From: TMED108 sp964386795
Lineage (GTDB): Bacteria > Fidelibacterota > Marinisomatia > Marinisomatales > TCS55
Assembly (NCBI GenBank): GCA_964386795.1
Contig: CAYLUE010000003.1
Span: 1 to 63,070, forward strand
Direction: 5' to 3'
DNA length: 63,070 nt
The stretch's first letter is position 1. Every line of letters begins with the position of its first letter. Positions 27,701-36,912 of the stretch are shown here, one piece after another. The position numbers were made by a program, and so were the translations under genes. The notes under the pieces are model-generated. The model saw only the letters and a program-made list of their open reading frames with translations, searched no databases and was not told the origin of the DNA.

Positions 27701-28663
27701 ATGGTGAAAATTGGAAAAATATCTATTAATACACCAATTCTTTTAGCCCCAATGGCTGGTGTTACAGATTACCCGTTTAGGGTTCTTTGTAAAGAGCAAG
27801 GAGCTGGAATTGTCTATTCAGAGTTTGTTTCTGCTCATGGAATAATACGTGAAAATGTAAAAACCTTACAAATGATCAAATTTTCAGAGTTTGAAAGACC
27901 AATTGGTGTTCAGATTTTTGGAGATACACCGGAAGTAATGAGCAAAGCAGCTAGGCGTGTTTATGAAAAATTCTCACCAGATATCATTGATATAAACTAT
28001 GGGTGTCCTGTGCCTAAAATAACAAAAAAAGGCGCTGGATCTGCGGCTTTAAAAGATCTATGTTTAATGGATGATATAACATTGGCTGTAGTTGAAGCTG
28101 TTCCTGAAGTGCCTGTTACTGTTAAAATGCGAGCAGGCTGGGATCAGTCATCTATAGTTGCTCCTGAGGCTGGAGAGAGACTTGAAAAAATTGGTGTTAA
28201 AGCCATTACCCTTCATCCAAGAACTACAAAACAAAGCTATACCGGTAAAGCCAATTGGAAATTGATTAAATTATTAAAAGAATCAGTCAATATTCCCGTG
28301 ATAGGAAATGGCGATATAAAGAAACCAGATGATGTTCAAAAAATGTTTGATGAAACTGACTGCGATGCTGTGATGATTGGTAGGGCAGCTCTTGGAAATC
28401 CGTGGTTTTTCAAAGAAGCGGTTGCGTTATATCGCGGTAAGCAATCTCCGCCTCCTCCATCAATTTCATTACGCATAAAAGGCTGTAAAAAACATTTTGA
28501 TAATATGATCGCCTGGCATGGAGAAAGAACCGCAACAAATTTGATGCGAAAACACTTTGGATGGTATATAAGAGGATTTCAAGGTGCTAGTAGCTATAGA
28601 AAGTCGTTGGTATCTGCTCCAGATAAACAAACAATGTTTTCTATATTAAATTCAATTGTTTGA
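27701..28663 (+). CDS. dusB: tRNA-dihydrouridine synthase
   Basis: A 320-residue FMN enzyme that reduces uridines in the tRNA D-loop to dihydrouridine. The TIM-barrel start LLAPMAGVTDYPFR (about 15-28) contacts FMN. The catalytic Cys lies in NYGCPVPK near 103. KMRAGWD near 142, LHPRTTKQSYTG near 173, GNGDI near 202 and MIGRAALGNPW near 224 follow. The general DusB type is assigned from length and the C-terminal helical domain (HFGWYIRGFQGASSYR). It appears to be a single gene with its own promoter. Confidence 0.94.
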   Translation: MVKIGKISINTPILLAPMAGVTDYPFRVLCKEQGAGIVYSEFVSAHGIIRENVKTLQMIKFSEFERPIGVQIFGDTPEVMSKAARRVYEKFSPDIIDINYGCPVPKITKKGAGSAALKDLCLMDDITLAVVEAVPEVPVTVKMRAGWDQSSIVAPEAGERLEKIGVKAITLHPRTTKQSYTGKANWKLIKLLKESVNIPVIGNGDIKKPDDVQKMFDETDCDAVMIGRAALGNPWFFKEAVALYRGKQSPPPPSISLRIKGCKKHFDNMIAWHGERTATNLMRKHFGWYIRGFQGASSYRKSLVSAPDKQTMFSILNSIV

Positions 28664-28680
28664 TTGAATAGTCAATTTTT
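28663..28680 (+). terminator. Weak hairpin plus T run after dusB
   Basis: ATTGA (28663-28667) can pair with TCAAT (28672-28676) over a four-base loop, followed by a T run (28676-28680). The stem is only five base pairs and AT-rich, and it begins in the stop codon, so the call is weak. Confidence 0.25.
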
Positions 28681-28734
28681 CACCAATAAATTCGCTTCCA
28701 GATTTTATTTGTTTTTATTTAACTAGAGAAAGAA

Positions 28735-30360
28735 ATGTCATACTCATTTAACAAGCCTATAAATGAACCAGTACGCGACTATGCCCCTGGATCAAATGAA
28801 AAAACTTCATTAAAACAAAAAATTAATGAATTAAAAACTCAACATATTGAAGTGCCATTAATAATTAATGGAAAAGATTATAAAACAGATGATACCTCAA
28901 CTATTGATGCTCCACATGATCATAGCGCTAAACTTGGCAAATTCCATAATGCAAGCAATAAGGAAGTTGAGTTGGCAATTGAGTCCTGCATGCAAGCATG
29001 GGCTTCATGGTCTAAAACAGATCTCGAGGAAAGATGCGCAATCTTTAACCGTGCAGCTGATCTTCTTGCCAATGAATGGCGTGATACAATTAACGCTGCG
29101 ACAATGCTAAATATGAGTAAAAATGTTTTTCAAGCAGAGATTGATGCAGCTTGTGAAATGATCGACTTTTTCCGTTTTAATTCATGGTATGCCTATGAGC
29201 TATCTACTCAACAACCAATGTATTCAACTGAGTTTGTAAAAAATTCTCTTGAAATGAGAGCGCTTGAAGGATTTATTTTTGCAGTTTCACCTTTTAATTT
29301 TGCATCTATTGGCGGAAACCTCCCCTCCTCCCCCGCTTTAATGGGGAATGTGGCGCTATGGAAGCCCGCTTCAAGCGCAGTGTTACCTGCATACTATATC
29401 ATGAAGTTATTACAAGAGGCAGGCCTTCCAGATGGGGTAATTAATTTCATTCCAGGATCTGGAAGAAAAATTGGTCCAAAGGTCATGGATAATCCAAATC
29501 TAGCGGGAGTACATTTTACGGGGTCTACAAATGTATTTAAAGGAATGTGGGAAACAGTTGGAAAAAATATCAACCAGTATAAATCCTACCCAAGAATTGT
29601 TGGCGAAACAGGAGGTAAAGATTTTTGCATTGCCCACGAATCAGCAAATATTGAAGTTCTAGTTACTGCAATGATAAGAGGTGCATTCGAATATCAAGGT
29701 CAAAAATGCTCTGCAATGTCTCGAGCGTATATCCCATTGAATATTTGGCCAGCTGCTAAAGAACTCTTCATAGGTGAGGTAGAAAAAATTTCTATTGGCA
29801 GTCCTGAGGATTTTAGTCACTTTATGAATGCAGTGATTGATCGACCTGCCTTTGATTCAATAAGTGAATATATTGAATATGCTAAATCCTCACCTGATGC
29901 AGAAATAATTACAGGCGGCAACTGTGATGATTCCAAAGGATTTTTTATTGAGCCTACAACAATTCTTACTACTGATCCAAAGTTTCGCACTATGTGTGAA
30001 GAAATTTTTGGGCCTGTGCTGACTATATATATTTATGATCCAACAGATTGGTCTAATATATTGGATACGATAGATAGTACCTCTGATTATGCCCTAACTG
30101 GGTGTGTTGTTTCAGAAGATAAAGGCGCTATATCAGATGCAAAAGACAAATTAAGTCATGCTGCTGGAAACTTTTATATTAATGATAAACCAACTGGGGC
30201 TGTAGTTGGTCAGCAACCATTTGGAGGGAGCAGGGCATCTGGGACGAATGATAAAGCTGGATCAATGTTCAATCTAATACGATGGGTATCTATGCGAACA
30301 ATAAAAGAAACCTTAGATTCACCAAAAGATTATCGATATCCATTTATGGATGAGTCCTAA
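28735..30360 (+). CDS. pruA: 1-pyrroline-5-carboxylate / glutamate semialdehyde dehydrogenase
   Basis: Oxidises glutamate gamma-semialdehyde to glutamate with NAD+, the second step of proline breakdown. At 541 residues it matches the long stand-alone form (the mitochondrial and Bacteroidota type) rather than PutA. The aldehyde dehydrogenase core is intact: Glu291 in VGETGGKD and nucleophile Cys325 in YQGQKCSAMSR. FTGSTNVFKGMW near 260, EEIFGPVLTIYIYD near 422 and QQPFGGSRASGTNDKAG near 493 are also typical. Proline dehydrogenase is not in view. It is followed 23 bases later by sucC, so carbon from proline and glutamate could enter the TCA cycle in one transcription unit. Confidence 0.93.
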   Translation: MSYSFNKPINEPVRDYAPGSNEKTSLKQKINELKTQHIEVPLIINGKDYKTDDTSTIDAPHDHSAKLGKFHNASNKEVELAIESCMQAWASWSKTDLEERCAIFNRAADLLANEWRDTINAATMLNMSKNVFQAEIDAACEMIDFFRFNSWYAYELSTQQPMYSTEFVKNSLEMRALEGFIFAVSPFNFASIGGNLPSSPALMGNVALWKPASSAVLPAYYIMKLLQEAGLPDGVINFIPGSGRKIGPKVMDNPNLAGVHFTGSTNVFKGMWETVGKNINQYKSYPRIVGETGGKDFCIAHESANIEVLVTAMIRGAFEYQGQKCSAMSRAYIPLNIWPAAKELFIGEVEKISIGSPEDFSHFMNAVIDRPAFDSISEYIEYAKSSPDAEIITGGNCDDSKGFFIEPTTILTTDPKFRTMCEEIFGPVLTIYIYDPTDWSNILDTIDSTSDYALTGCVVSEDKGAISDAKDKLSHAAGNFYINDKPTGAVVGQQPFGGSRASGTNDKAGSMFNLIRWVSMRTIKETLDSPKDYRYPFMDES

Positions 30361-30383
30361 TTGATTCAAGGAAATAATAAATT

Positions 30384-31562
30384 ATGAAAATACATGAATA
30401 CCAGGGAAAAGAAATTTTTAGAAGTTTTTCAATACCCACTCCTAGAGGATACTTGATTGAAGACATTGGTAATGCTGGAGATATCATTAAGAAGGCTCAA
30501 AGTGAATTCAACTCTGAAACTGTAGTAATAAAGGCCCAAATACATGCAGGTGGCCGCGGAAAAGGTGGAGGGGTAAAAGTTTCTAAAGATTATGCATCCG
30601 CACTAAAGAATGTGAAAGAAATGCTTGGAATGCGTCTTGTAACGCATCAAACCAGCAAAAACGGTCAGAAAGTGCGAAAAATTTATGTGGAAGAAGCTTC
30701 TGATATTAAAAATGAATACTATTGTGCAATAACTTTAGATAGAAACCTTGGAAAAGATGTTTTTATGGTTTCAACTGAAGGAGGCGTAGAAATTGAAAAG
30801 GTCGCAGAGGAAACACCTGAAAAAATCATTAAAACATGGATAGATCCTCTTGTCGGAATGAAATCGTACCAAGCACGAAAACTTGCATTTGGGCTGAAGT
30901 TAGAAGGCAACGCCTTTAAGGAATCTGTATCACTATTTCAAAAACTTTATCAATGCTATATAAATACAGATGCTTCATTGGTTGAAATTAACCCCCTTGT
31001 TTTAACATCAGATGAGCGGATTATTGCTTTAGATGCAAAATTTAATTTTGATGGGAATGCGCTCTATAGGCAAAAAGAGGTACTAAGACTGCGAGATCTT
31101 AATGAAGAAGATTCTACAGAAGTAGAGGCAAGTAAATTTGATTTGAATTATATTAAATTAGATGGAAATGTAGGTTGCATGGTAAATGGCGCTGGATTAG
31201 CAATGGCAACTATGGATATAATCAAACTTGCTGGAGGTGATCCTGCAAATTTTCTGGATGTTGGAGGTGCTGCTAGCGCTGAAACTGTAAAGAATGGATT
31301 TAAGATTATCCTATCTGATAATAATGTAAAGGCTATTTTAATTAATATTTTTGGCGGAATTGTAAGATGCGATAGGGTTGCAAATGGAGTCATAGACGCA
31401 GTAAAAGAGCTAGGCCTTGAAGTTCCAGTGGTTGTAAGGCTTGAAGGAACCAATGCTAAAGAGGCGAAATCTATTCTTGATCAATCAGGTCTTTCGATCA
31501 TCGCAGCAGACGATATGAGAGATGCGGCAGAAAAAGTCGTAATGGTAGCTACTAAATCTTAG
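30384..31562 (+). CDS. sucC: Succinyl-CoA synthetase beta subunit
   Basis: The 392-residue ATP-grasp subunit of succinate-CoA ligase, which makes ATP or GTP from succinyl-CoA. MKIHEYQGKEIFRSFSIPTP opens the ATP-grasp domain, followed by KAQIHAGGRGKGGGVK near 50. The C-terminal CoA-ligase domain has NIFGGIVRCDRVANGVI near 317 and RLEGTNAKEAK near 353. A Shine-Dalgarno-like AAGGAAA lies about 10 bases before the ATG. It is 9 bases from sucD. Confidence 0.96.
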   Translation: MKIHEYQGKEIFRSFSIPTPRGYLIEDIGNAGDIIKKAQSEFNSETVVIKAQIHAGGRGKGGGVKVSKDYASALKNVKEMLGMRLVTHQTSKNGQKVRKIYVEEASDIKNEYYCAITLDRNLGKDVFMVSTEGGVEIEKVAEETPEKIIKTWIDPLVGMKSYQARKLAFGLKLEGNAFKESVSLFQKLYQCYINTDASLVEINPLVLTSDERIIALDAKFNFDGNALYRQKEVLRLRDLNEEDSTEVEASKFDLNYIKLDGNVGCMVNGAGLAMATMDIIKLAGGDPANFLDVGGAASAETVKNGFKIILSDNNVKAILINIFGGIVRCDRVANGVIDAVKELGLEVPVVVRLEGTNAKEAKSILDQSGLSIIAADDMRDAAEKVVMVATKS

Positions 31563-31571
31563 GAAATATAT

Positions 31572-32447
31572 ATGTCAATTATTGTAAATAAAAACTCTAA
31601 AGTGATAGTTCAGGGTATTACTGGATCCGAGGGAAGTTTCCATGCATCAGAAATGTTAGCTTACGGAACAAATATTGTAGGTGGTGTTACCCCTGGAAAA
31701 GGTGGCACAAAAGCAATTGATGGTAAAATATTGGTTTATAATTCTGTAGAGGAGGCAAAAAATGCTACGAACGCTGACGTATCTATAATTTTTGTACCTC
31801 CCCCCTTTGCAGCGGAAGCGATAATTGAAGCATCTGAGGCAGGAATAGAAGTAGTAGTGTGCATATCTGAAGGGATTCCTGTTAGAGATATGGCATTAGT
31901 TAAAAGAGTGGTCGATCAGAACAAGACGAGATTAATTGGCCCCAACTGCCCAGGAATAATTACAGTAGAAGAATGCAAGCTTGGTATTATGCCTGGATTT
32001 ATTTGTAAAAAAGGCAATATTGGTGTCGTTTCAAAGTCAGGTACTTTAACCTATGAAGCTATTGGACAGCTTGTTGATGCAGGTTTGGGTCAAACGACCG
32101 CTATTGGTATTGGAGGAGACCCAATTATTGGCACAACCATGATTGATATACTAGATCTATTCGAAAAAGACCATGAGACAGAAGGCGTCGTATTGATAGG
32201 TGAAATTGGAGGTCAGATGGAAAACGATGCAGCTCGCTGGGTTAAAGAAAATATGTCTAAACCAGTAGTTGGCTTTATTGCAGGTCAAACTGCTCCGGAA
32301 GGCAGAAGAATGGGCCACGCTGGAGCTATTGTGTCTGGTGGCGATGATACCGCTGAAGCTAAAATGAGAATTATGAAAGATTGTGGAATTATCGTTTGTG
32401 AATCAGTTGCAGAAATCGGTGAAAAGATGAAGAAAGCAATAAAATAA
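31572..32447 (+). CDS. sucD: Succinyl-CoA synthetase alpha subunit
   Basis: A 291-residue subunit carrying the CoA-binding Rossmann domain (VQGITGSEGSFHASEML, about 13-29) and the phosphorylated histidine. The active His249 lies in GRRMGHAGAIVSGG. GPNCPGII near 123 and SRSG-type SKSGTLTYEA near 154 also match. Paired directly with sucC, as in most bacteria. Confidence 0.97.
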   Translation: MSIIVNKNSKVIVQGITGSEGSFHASEMLAYGTNIVGGVTPGKGGTKAIDGKILVYNSVEEAKNATNADVSIIFVPPPFAAEAIIEASEAGIEVVVCISEGIPVRDMALVKRVVDQNKTRLIGPNCPGIITVEECKLGIMPGFICKKGNIGVVSKSGTLTYEAIGQLVDAGLGQTTAIGIGGDPIIGTTMIDILDLFEKDHETEGVVLIGEIGGQMENDAARWVKENMSKPVVGFIAGQTAPEGRRMGHAGAIVSGGDDTAEAKMRIMKDCGIIVCESVAEIGEKMKKAIK

Positions 32448-32467
32448 GTTAATATTTGGAGAGAGTT

Positions 32468-32893
32468 TTGAATAATAAAACATTTGCAATCATAAAACCA
32501 GATGCCGTTAAGAATGGTCATGTTGGAAAAATAATTGATAGAATTATTAGTAATGATTTTAAAATATTAGGATTAAAACTAATGCGAATGACCAAACCGC
32601 AAGCAGAGGGTTTTTATGAAATACACCATGATAAGCCCTTCTTTACAGAATTGACCGCATTTATGTCATCAGGTCAATGCATAGTGATTGCGCTTGAAAA
32701 ACCAGATGCGGTTAATCAATGGAGAGAATTAATCGGAGCTACAAACCCAGATGATGCTCTAGATGGTACTATTAGAAAAGACTTTGCTTCCTCTTTAGGA
32801 GAAAATGCGGTACATGGTGCTGATAGCGATGAAAATGCGCTTAGAGAAATAGGTTTTTTCTTTAATAATACAGAATTAATAGCGAATCACTAA
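32468..32893 (+). CDS. ndk: Nucleoside diphosphate kinase
   Basis: A 141-residue enzyme that equilibrates nucleoside di- and triphosphates through a phosphohistidine. The catalytic His116 is in ENAVHGADS, and TFAIIKPDAVKNG opens the fold. I choose a TTG start at 32468 because GGAGAG (32458-32463) lies 4 bases upstream and it gives the usual family length; a TTG at 32456 would overlap that ribosome site. It lies 20 bases after sucD, a functionally sensible pair because SucCD produces ATP or GTP. Confidence 0.94.
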   Translation: MNNKTFAIIKPDAVKNGHVGKIIDRIISNDFKILGLKLMRMTKPQAEGFYEIHHDKPFFTELTAFMSSGQCIVIALEKPDAVNQWRELIGATNPDDALDGTIRKDFASSLGENAVHGADSDENALREIGFFFNNTELIANH

Positions 32894-32940
32894 CAGTTGC
32901 ATTTGTCCTACTCAAATCTTCAAATTCCTTATTAGGGTTT

Positions 32941-33786
32941 ATGTCTTTTATGAACAAAAAAATATATTTAGCGTCCTTACTCATTTTAATGGTCAGCTGT
33001 ACAAGAGAAAATCCTGTTGGATACGTTGGTCAGCCGGTAGTAGCAACCATAGATATCCCTGAGGATAGTCAAGATTTAGAATTTATTTGGGAATTAACAA
33101 ACATTCCTGATGATAGCTATTTAAATAACTCGGATATTCAAGCAGGTGATGATAGCTATTCAGTGAAATTTATTCCTGATGTTATTGGCGAATTCAGTAT
33201 AGAGGCATCTGTTTTTCAGTATAATGATGAAGTTGAAACTCAATCATTCATCTTCAGCATTGTTGAAGCAATTGTATTCGAAGAAACTAATATAGATGAA
33301 GATGAATATAGCGCTTTAGATACCTTAGCAGTGTCAGAGTTGCTTTCTGAAAATGAAATGAATTGGTATGAAAATGATGAAGTAGATCAATATCTTTCTT
33401 CTGTTAATTCAGATTCTTCATCTTCTAATAAATTAACAAAATCAGTTTTGCCAAAAGAAAAAAAGGTCTCTCCTGCTTCAAAAAAGAAAAAGAAAAGAAA
33501 AAAACAATTCAATGGCCAATCGATTCCTTTTGATTCGAACAGATTTACCATTCAAATTGCTTCAAAAAAACAGCTTGAAGATGCTAAAAAAGTTGCCGCT
33601 AAATTAATTGAGGCAGGCTTTGATGCCTATATACAAAAAGCATTTTTCAAGGAAACTAATGAGGTTTGGTTTAGAATCAGAGTTGGCAGCTACGATAATC
33701 GCGATACAGCAACTGCAGTAGCAAAATCTCTTTCAGAATCTCGCCGGGAAAAAGCCTGGGTTGATTTCGTTAGATACGAAAATTAA
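32941..33786 (+). CDS. SPOR-domain lipoprotein
   Basis: A 281-residue exported lipoprotein. The N-terminus has a signal peptide ending in the lipobox LMVSC (Cys at residue 20). A beta-rich, acidic middle part (about 25-115) looks like an Ig/PKD-type fold (ATIDIPEDSQDLEFIWELTN). An acidic Ser-rich linker and a very basic stretch (SKKKKKRKKQF, about 180-192) follow. The last 80 residues are a SPOR domain (RFTIQIASKKQLEDAKKVAA; then FRIRVGSYDNRDTA). SPOR domains bind glycan strands stripped of stem peptides, so the protein is probably recruited to sites of wall turnover or division. An in-frame ATG at 32950 is the alternative start. Confidence 0.82.
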   Translation: MSFMNKKIYLASLLILMVSCTRENPVGYVGQPVVATIDIPEDSQDLEFIWELTNIPDDSYLNNSDIQAGDDSYSVKFIPDVIGEFSIEASVFQYNDEVETQSFIFSIVEAIVFEETNIDEDEYSALDTLAVSELLSENEMNWYENDEVDQYLSSVNSDSSSSNKLTKSVLPKEKKVSPASKKKKKRKKQFNGQSIPFDSNRFTIQIASKKQLEDAKKVAAKLIEAGFDAYIQKAFFKETNEVWFRIRVGSYDNRDTATAVAKSLSESRREKAWVDFVRYEN

Positions 33787-33812
33787 AATCATTTCATCAC
33801 TTAATAATTCAA

Positions 33813-34208
33813 TTGGAACTCAATTATAATATAAAAGATATTCTTCGCGCGCCAAGGCTGGCGCTCAGTCTTACAAAAATCATAATATTTGCCCGTGCAA
33901 ATATCGTAGGGTATTGTGTTTATTTTGTTGCGAATTACCTCGCATTATTCTTATCAGGACAATCCATCCTTGATATTTGGAATAATCANNNNNNNNNNNN
34001 NNNNNNNNNNNNNNNNNNNNNNNNNNNNNNNNNNNNNNNNNNNNNNNNNNNNNNNNNNNNNNNNNNNNNNNNNNNNNNNNNNNNNNNNGAAACATTAATT
34101 TTCAATATCTTTAAAAAAAGAACGGGTACAGATTTGCTTATGATTAATCATGAACAAGAAATTGAAAATATTAAGGAGAATATGGGGCTAGATCAATCGA
34201 CTGATTGA
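33813..34208 (+). CDS. Membrane protein of unknown function, interrupted by an assembly gap
   Basis: The visible N-terminal part (from a TTG, 58 codons) contains DILRAPRLALSLTKIII and a hydrophobic segment (IVGYCVYFVANYLALFLSG). After the gap come 39 residues ending KENMGLDQSTD with a charged helix (NHEQEIENIKENMG). Both parts are in one frame across the 100 N, but because the gap length is arbitrary this does not prove they are the same gene. No ATG start is visible and the TTG lacks a clear ribosome site. The family is not recognised. It precedes yceD by 26 bases. Confidence 0.45.
   Translation: MELNYNIKDILRAPRLALSLTKIIIFARANIVGYCVYFVANYLALFLSGQSILDIWNNXXXXXXXXXXXXXXXXXXXXXXXXXXXXXXXXXXETLIFNIFKKRTGTDLLMINHEQEIENIKENMGLDQSTD
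33989..34088. other. Assembly gap of 100 N
   Basis: Exactly 100 N within an unrecognised membrane-protein gene. The true length is unknown, and another small gene could be hidden here. Confidence 0.98.
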
Positions 34209-34234
34209 TTATAAACTATAATTAAATTATTATT

Positions 34235-34735
34235 ATGAAATTATATCGCACAGAACTTGAGGCAGGCTTAAATAATAAATTGATTAATTTATCTCCAGAA
34301 TCACTGAGATTAAGTCAGTTTGCAAAAAAAATACAATGCGAATTATCCAATGAAAAGAGTTCTTCAGGGTTTAGAATTTATGGGAAAATAGATTCTACAA
34401 TAAATGTATCATGCGATAGGTGCTTGAAAGATTATCAAGATGATTTATCATCAAAATTGAATATTATTTTAACAAAGAATGAAGAAATAATTAAAGAAAT
34501 GAACTCAGATGTAATGATATTCAATAATTCTGATGATTTTATAGATATAAGTGATATTTTACGTGATATTATTTTACTGGATGAACCTATAAAAAAACTA
34601 TGCAATAGTAATTGCAAGGGGCTTTGTTCAAATTGCGGGTTAAATTTGAATGAAAAACATTGTGATTGTAAAAAATTTGAGTCTAATGAAAGTTTAAAAG
34701 AATTAGAAAATTTAATTAATTATAATTTGGAGTAA
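34235..34735 (+). CDS. yceD: YceD / DUF177 family protein
   Basis: A 166-residue cytoplasmic protein of the DUF177 family, nearly always next to rpmF as here, and linked in other organisms to 23S rRNA accumulation. Two groups of cysteines suggest zinc binding: CDRCLKDY near residue 59, then CNSNCKGLCSNCGLNLN with HCDCKKF near 126-148. The C-terminal group matches the CxGLCxxCGxxLN signature of the family. It lies 2 bases before rpmF. Confidence 0.85.
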   Translation: MKLYRTELEAGLNNKLINLSPESLRLSQFAKKIQCELSNEKSSSGFRIYGKIDSTINVSCDRCLKDYQDDLSSKLNIILTKNEEIIKEMNSDVMIFNNSDDFIDISDILRDIILLDEPIKKLCNSNCKGLCSNCGLNLNEKHCDCKKFESNESLKELENLINYNLE

Positions 34736-34737
34736 AT

Positions 34738-34917
34738 ATGGCATTACCTAAAAGAAGACAATCAAAAGCTAGAGGAAGAAAACGCAGAACTCATTATAAG
34801 GCTAGCTCTGTGAGTACCAGCACATGCTCTCAATGTAATCAAGCAAAGATACCGCATAGAATTTGTCCAAATTGCGGCTATTATAAAGGGCGAGCTGTTA
34901 TTTCAGTAACGGAATAA
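34738..34917 (+). CDS. rpmF: Ribosomal protein bL32
   Basis: A 59-residue ribosomal protein that begins MALPKRRQSKARGRKRRTHY. It has a zinc ribbon with CSQC (30-33) and CPNC (43-46), so it is the zinc-binding form of L32. A GGAG lies 6 bases before the ATG. Position between yceD and plsX is the conserved arrangement that links ribosome and fatty-acid gene expression. Confidence 0.95.
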   Translation: MALPKRRQSKARGRKRRTHYKASSVSTSTCSQCNQAKIPHRICPNCGYYKGRAVISVTE

Positions 34918-34930
34918 AGCTACTATTGGC

Positions 34931-35935
34931 ATGAATATTGCTTTAGATGTCATGGGTGGCGACCAAGCCCCCAAGGCACCAGTTAAAGGCGCAATAGCAG
35001 CCCTTAGCAGAACTCAAAAAGATATCAAAATCATCTTGCTTGGAGATAAATCAATAATCCATCAAGAGCTCAATGGTTTTACCTCTGATCGATTAGAAAT
35101 TATTCATGCTACTGAGCATGTAACAATGGATGATATTGCATCTAAGGTTATAAAATCAAAACCTGACTCTTCTATGGTTAAAGGAATACATCTAGTCAAA
35201 GACAATAAGGCTAATGCATTCATAAGCGCAGGAAATACTGGCGCGCAAATGGCAACATCAATACTTGCACTTGGTAGAATCCCTCACGTTAAACGCCCAG
35301 CATTAAGCGTTTTCTTTCCAGCTATAACCGGAGGAAAAATTTTATGCGATGTTGGGGCTAATCCAGATGTTACAACTGAACATTTATTACAATTTGCAAT
35401 AATGTCATCAGTCTATTTAGATCATGTTGAAGGTGTAAAAAACCCTAAGGTAGGATTGATAAATATAGGCGAAGAACCTTCAAAGGGATCTGAGCTATAT
35501 CAAGAAGCCTATTCCCTATTAAAAAGAGAGCTCCCAAACTTTATTGGTAATGTCGAAAGTAGAAATATTCTCGTTAGTGAGGCTGATGTATTAGTTTGCG
35601 ATGGGTTTGTGGGAAACACAATTATCAAATTTGCTGAGGGATGGGTTGCTTCATTTGCAGATATGATTAAAAAAAAGATAACGAGTAAGGCCCGCTATAA
35701 AATTGGTGCACAAATGGTGCAGCCTGCGTTAGATGAGATAAGGAATAAATACGATTACGAAGAACATGGCGGAACTCCGCTTTTAGGGATAAATGGTATT
35801 TCGATTGTATGCCATGGAGCCTCAACTTCGAAAGCGATAATGAATTCGATTATCTTAGCACAAAAATCAATTAATGAGAAATTAATTGAGGATATTTCGA
35901 AAGGAATTAATGATCATTTGGAGCCACTAAATTGA
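34931..35935 (+). CDS. plsX: Phosphate acyltransferase PlsX
   Basis: A 334-residue peripheral membrane enzyme that converts acyl-ACP to acyl-phosphate for PlsY, the entry to phospholipid synthesis. MNIALDVMGGDQAPKAPVKG opens the protein. SAGNTGAQMATS near 98, DVGANPDV near 136, NIGEEPSKG near 183, CDGFVGN near 225 and HGGTPLLGINGI near 280 are family motifs. The fabH TTG start overlaps the stop (TTGA). Confidence 0.95.
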   Translation: MNIALDVMGGDQAPKAPVKGAIAALSRTQKDIKIILLGDKSIIHQELNGFTSDRLEIIHATEHVTMDDIASKVIKSKPDSSMVKGIHLVKDNKANAFISAGNTGAQMATSILALGRIPHVKRPALSVFFPAITGGKILCDVGANPDVTTEHLLQFAIMSSVYLDHVEGVKNPKVGLINIGEEPSKGSELYQEAYSLLKRELPNFIGNVESRNILVSEADVLVCDGFVGNTIIKFAEGWVASFADMIKKKITSKARYKIGAQMVQPALDEIRNKYDYEEHGGTPLLGINGISIVCHGASTSKAIMNSIILAQKSINEKLIEDISKGINDHLEPLN

Positions 35936-36912
35936 ACGCTAAAATTACAGTAACTGCAAAATACCTACCAGAAAGAACGCTAACAAATACTGATTTGGAA
36001 AAAATGGTTGAAACTTCAAATGATTGGATATTGTCACGTACTGGGATAGAAAAAAGGCACTTAGTTGGAGAAGGCGAGGCTACATCTGATATGTGCAAAC
36101 ATGTAGCTATGGATTTATTAAATAAATCAGGTAAATCTCCAGAAGATATTGATTTAATACTTGTCGCAACAAGTACCCCTGATTTTCCTGTTGTATCCAC
36201 TGCTGCCCTTGTACAAGATAAGATTGGTGCTGTAAATGCTTGGGGATATGATATAGTCGCAGCTTGCACGGGTTTTGTTTATGCAATGGAAACAGGCGCT
36301 AAGCTTGTTGAATCAGGAAAGTATAAAAATGTAATAGTAATTGGCGCTGATACGATGAGTTCAATTATTGACTATACCGATAGGAATACATGCGTAATCT
36401 TTGGTGATGGTGCGGGAGGTGTATTGTTAGAGCCATCTACAGATAATTGTGGCATCTTGGACTCTATTCTACTTGCCGATGGAAGCGGTCATCAATATTT
36501 AACGGTTCCTGCAGGAGGAAGTCTTCATCCTGCATCAAAGGATACAGTTGATAAGCGAATGCATTACGTCTATCAGGATGGGAAAACTGTTTTTAAGTTT
36601 GCCGTAAAAAATATGGCTGAAGTGAGCAAACAAATACTTGATAACAATAATATTTCAGGTAGCGATCTAAAACTTTTTATACCCCATCAGGCCAATAAAA
36701 GAATTATTGATGCTGCAGCAGAGCGCTGTGGGCTTACCGATGATCAGGTGTTGATAAATATCAATAAATACGGTAATACTACGGCAGGAACAATTCCAAT
36801 AGCACTAGACGATGCTGTCGAGGAAAACCGGCTAGAAAAAAATGATTTACTATTATTTGCAGCATTTGGTGGAGGGTTCACCTGGGGAAGTATGTTGATT
36901 CGATGGGCGTAA
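35932..36912 (+). CDS. fabH: Beta-ketoacyl-ACP synthase III
   Basis: A 326-residue condensing enzyme that joins acetyl-CoA and malonyl-ACP to start fatty-acid synthesis. The catalytic triad is visible: Cys112 in VAACTGF, His252 in IPHQANKR and Asn282 in YGNTTAG. The start is TTG 35932, overlapping the plsX stop, with GGAG about 9 bases upstream; no ATG in a suitable place gives the full N-terminal fold. The end overlaps fabD by 10 bases. Confidence 0.95.
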   Translation: MNAKITVTAKYLPERTLTNTDLEKMVETSNDWILSRTGIEKRHLVGEGEATSDMCKHVAMDLLNKSGKSPEDIDLILVATSTPDFPVVSTAALVQDKIGAVNAWGYDIVAACTGFVYAMETGAKLVESGKYKNVIVIGADTMSSIIDYTDRNTCVIFGDGAGGVLLEPSTDNCGILDSILLADGSGHQYLTVPAGGSLHPASKDTVDKRMHYVYQDGKTVFKFAVKNMAEVSKQILDNNNISGSDLKLFIPHQANKRIIDAAAERCGLTDDQVLININKYGNTTAGTIPIALDDAVEENRLEKNDLLLFAAFGGGFTWGSMLIRWA

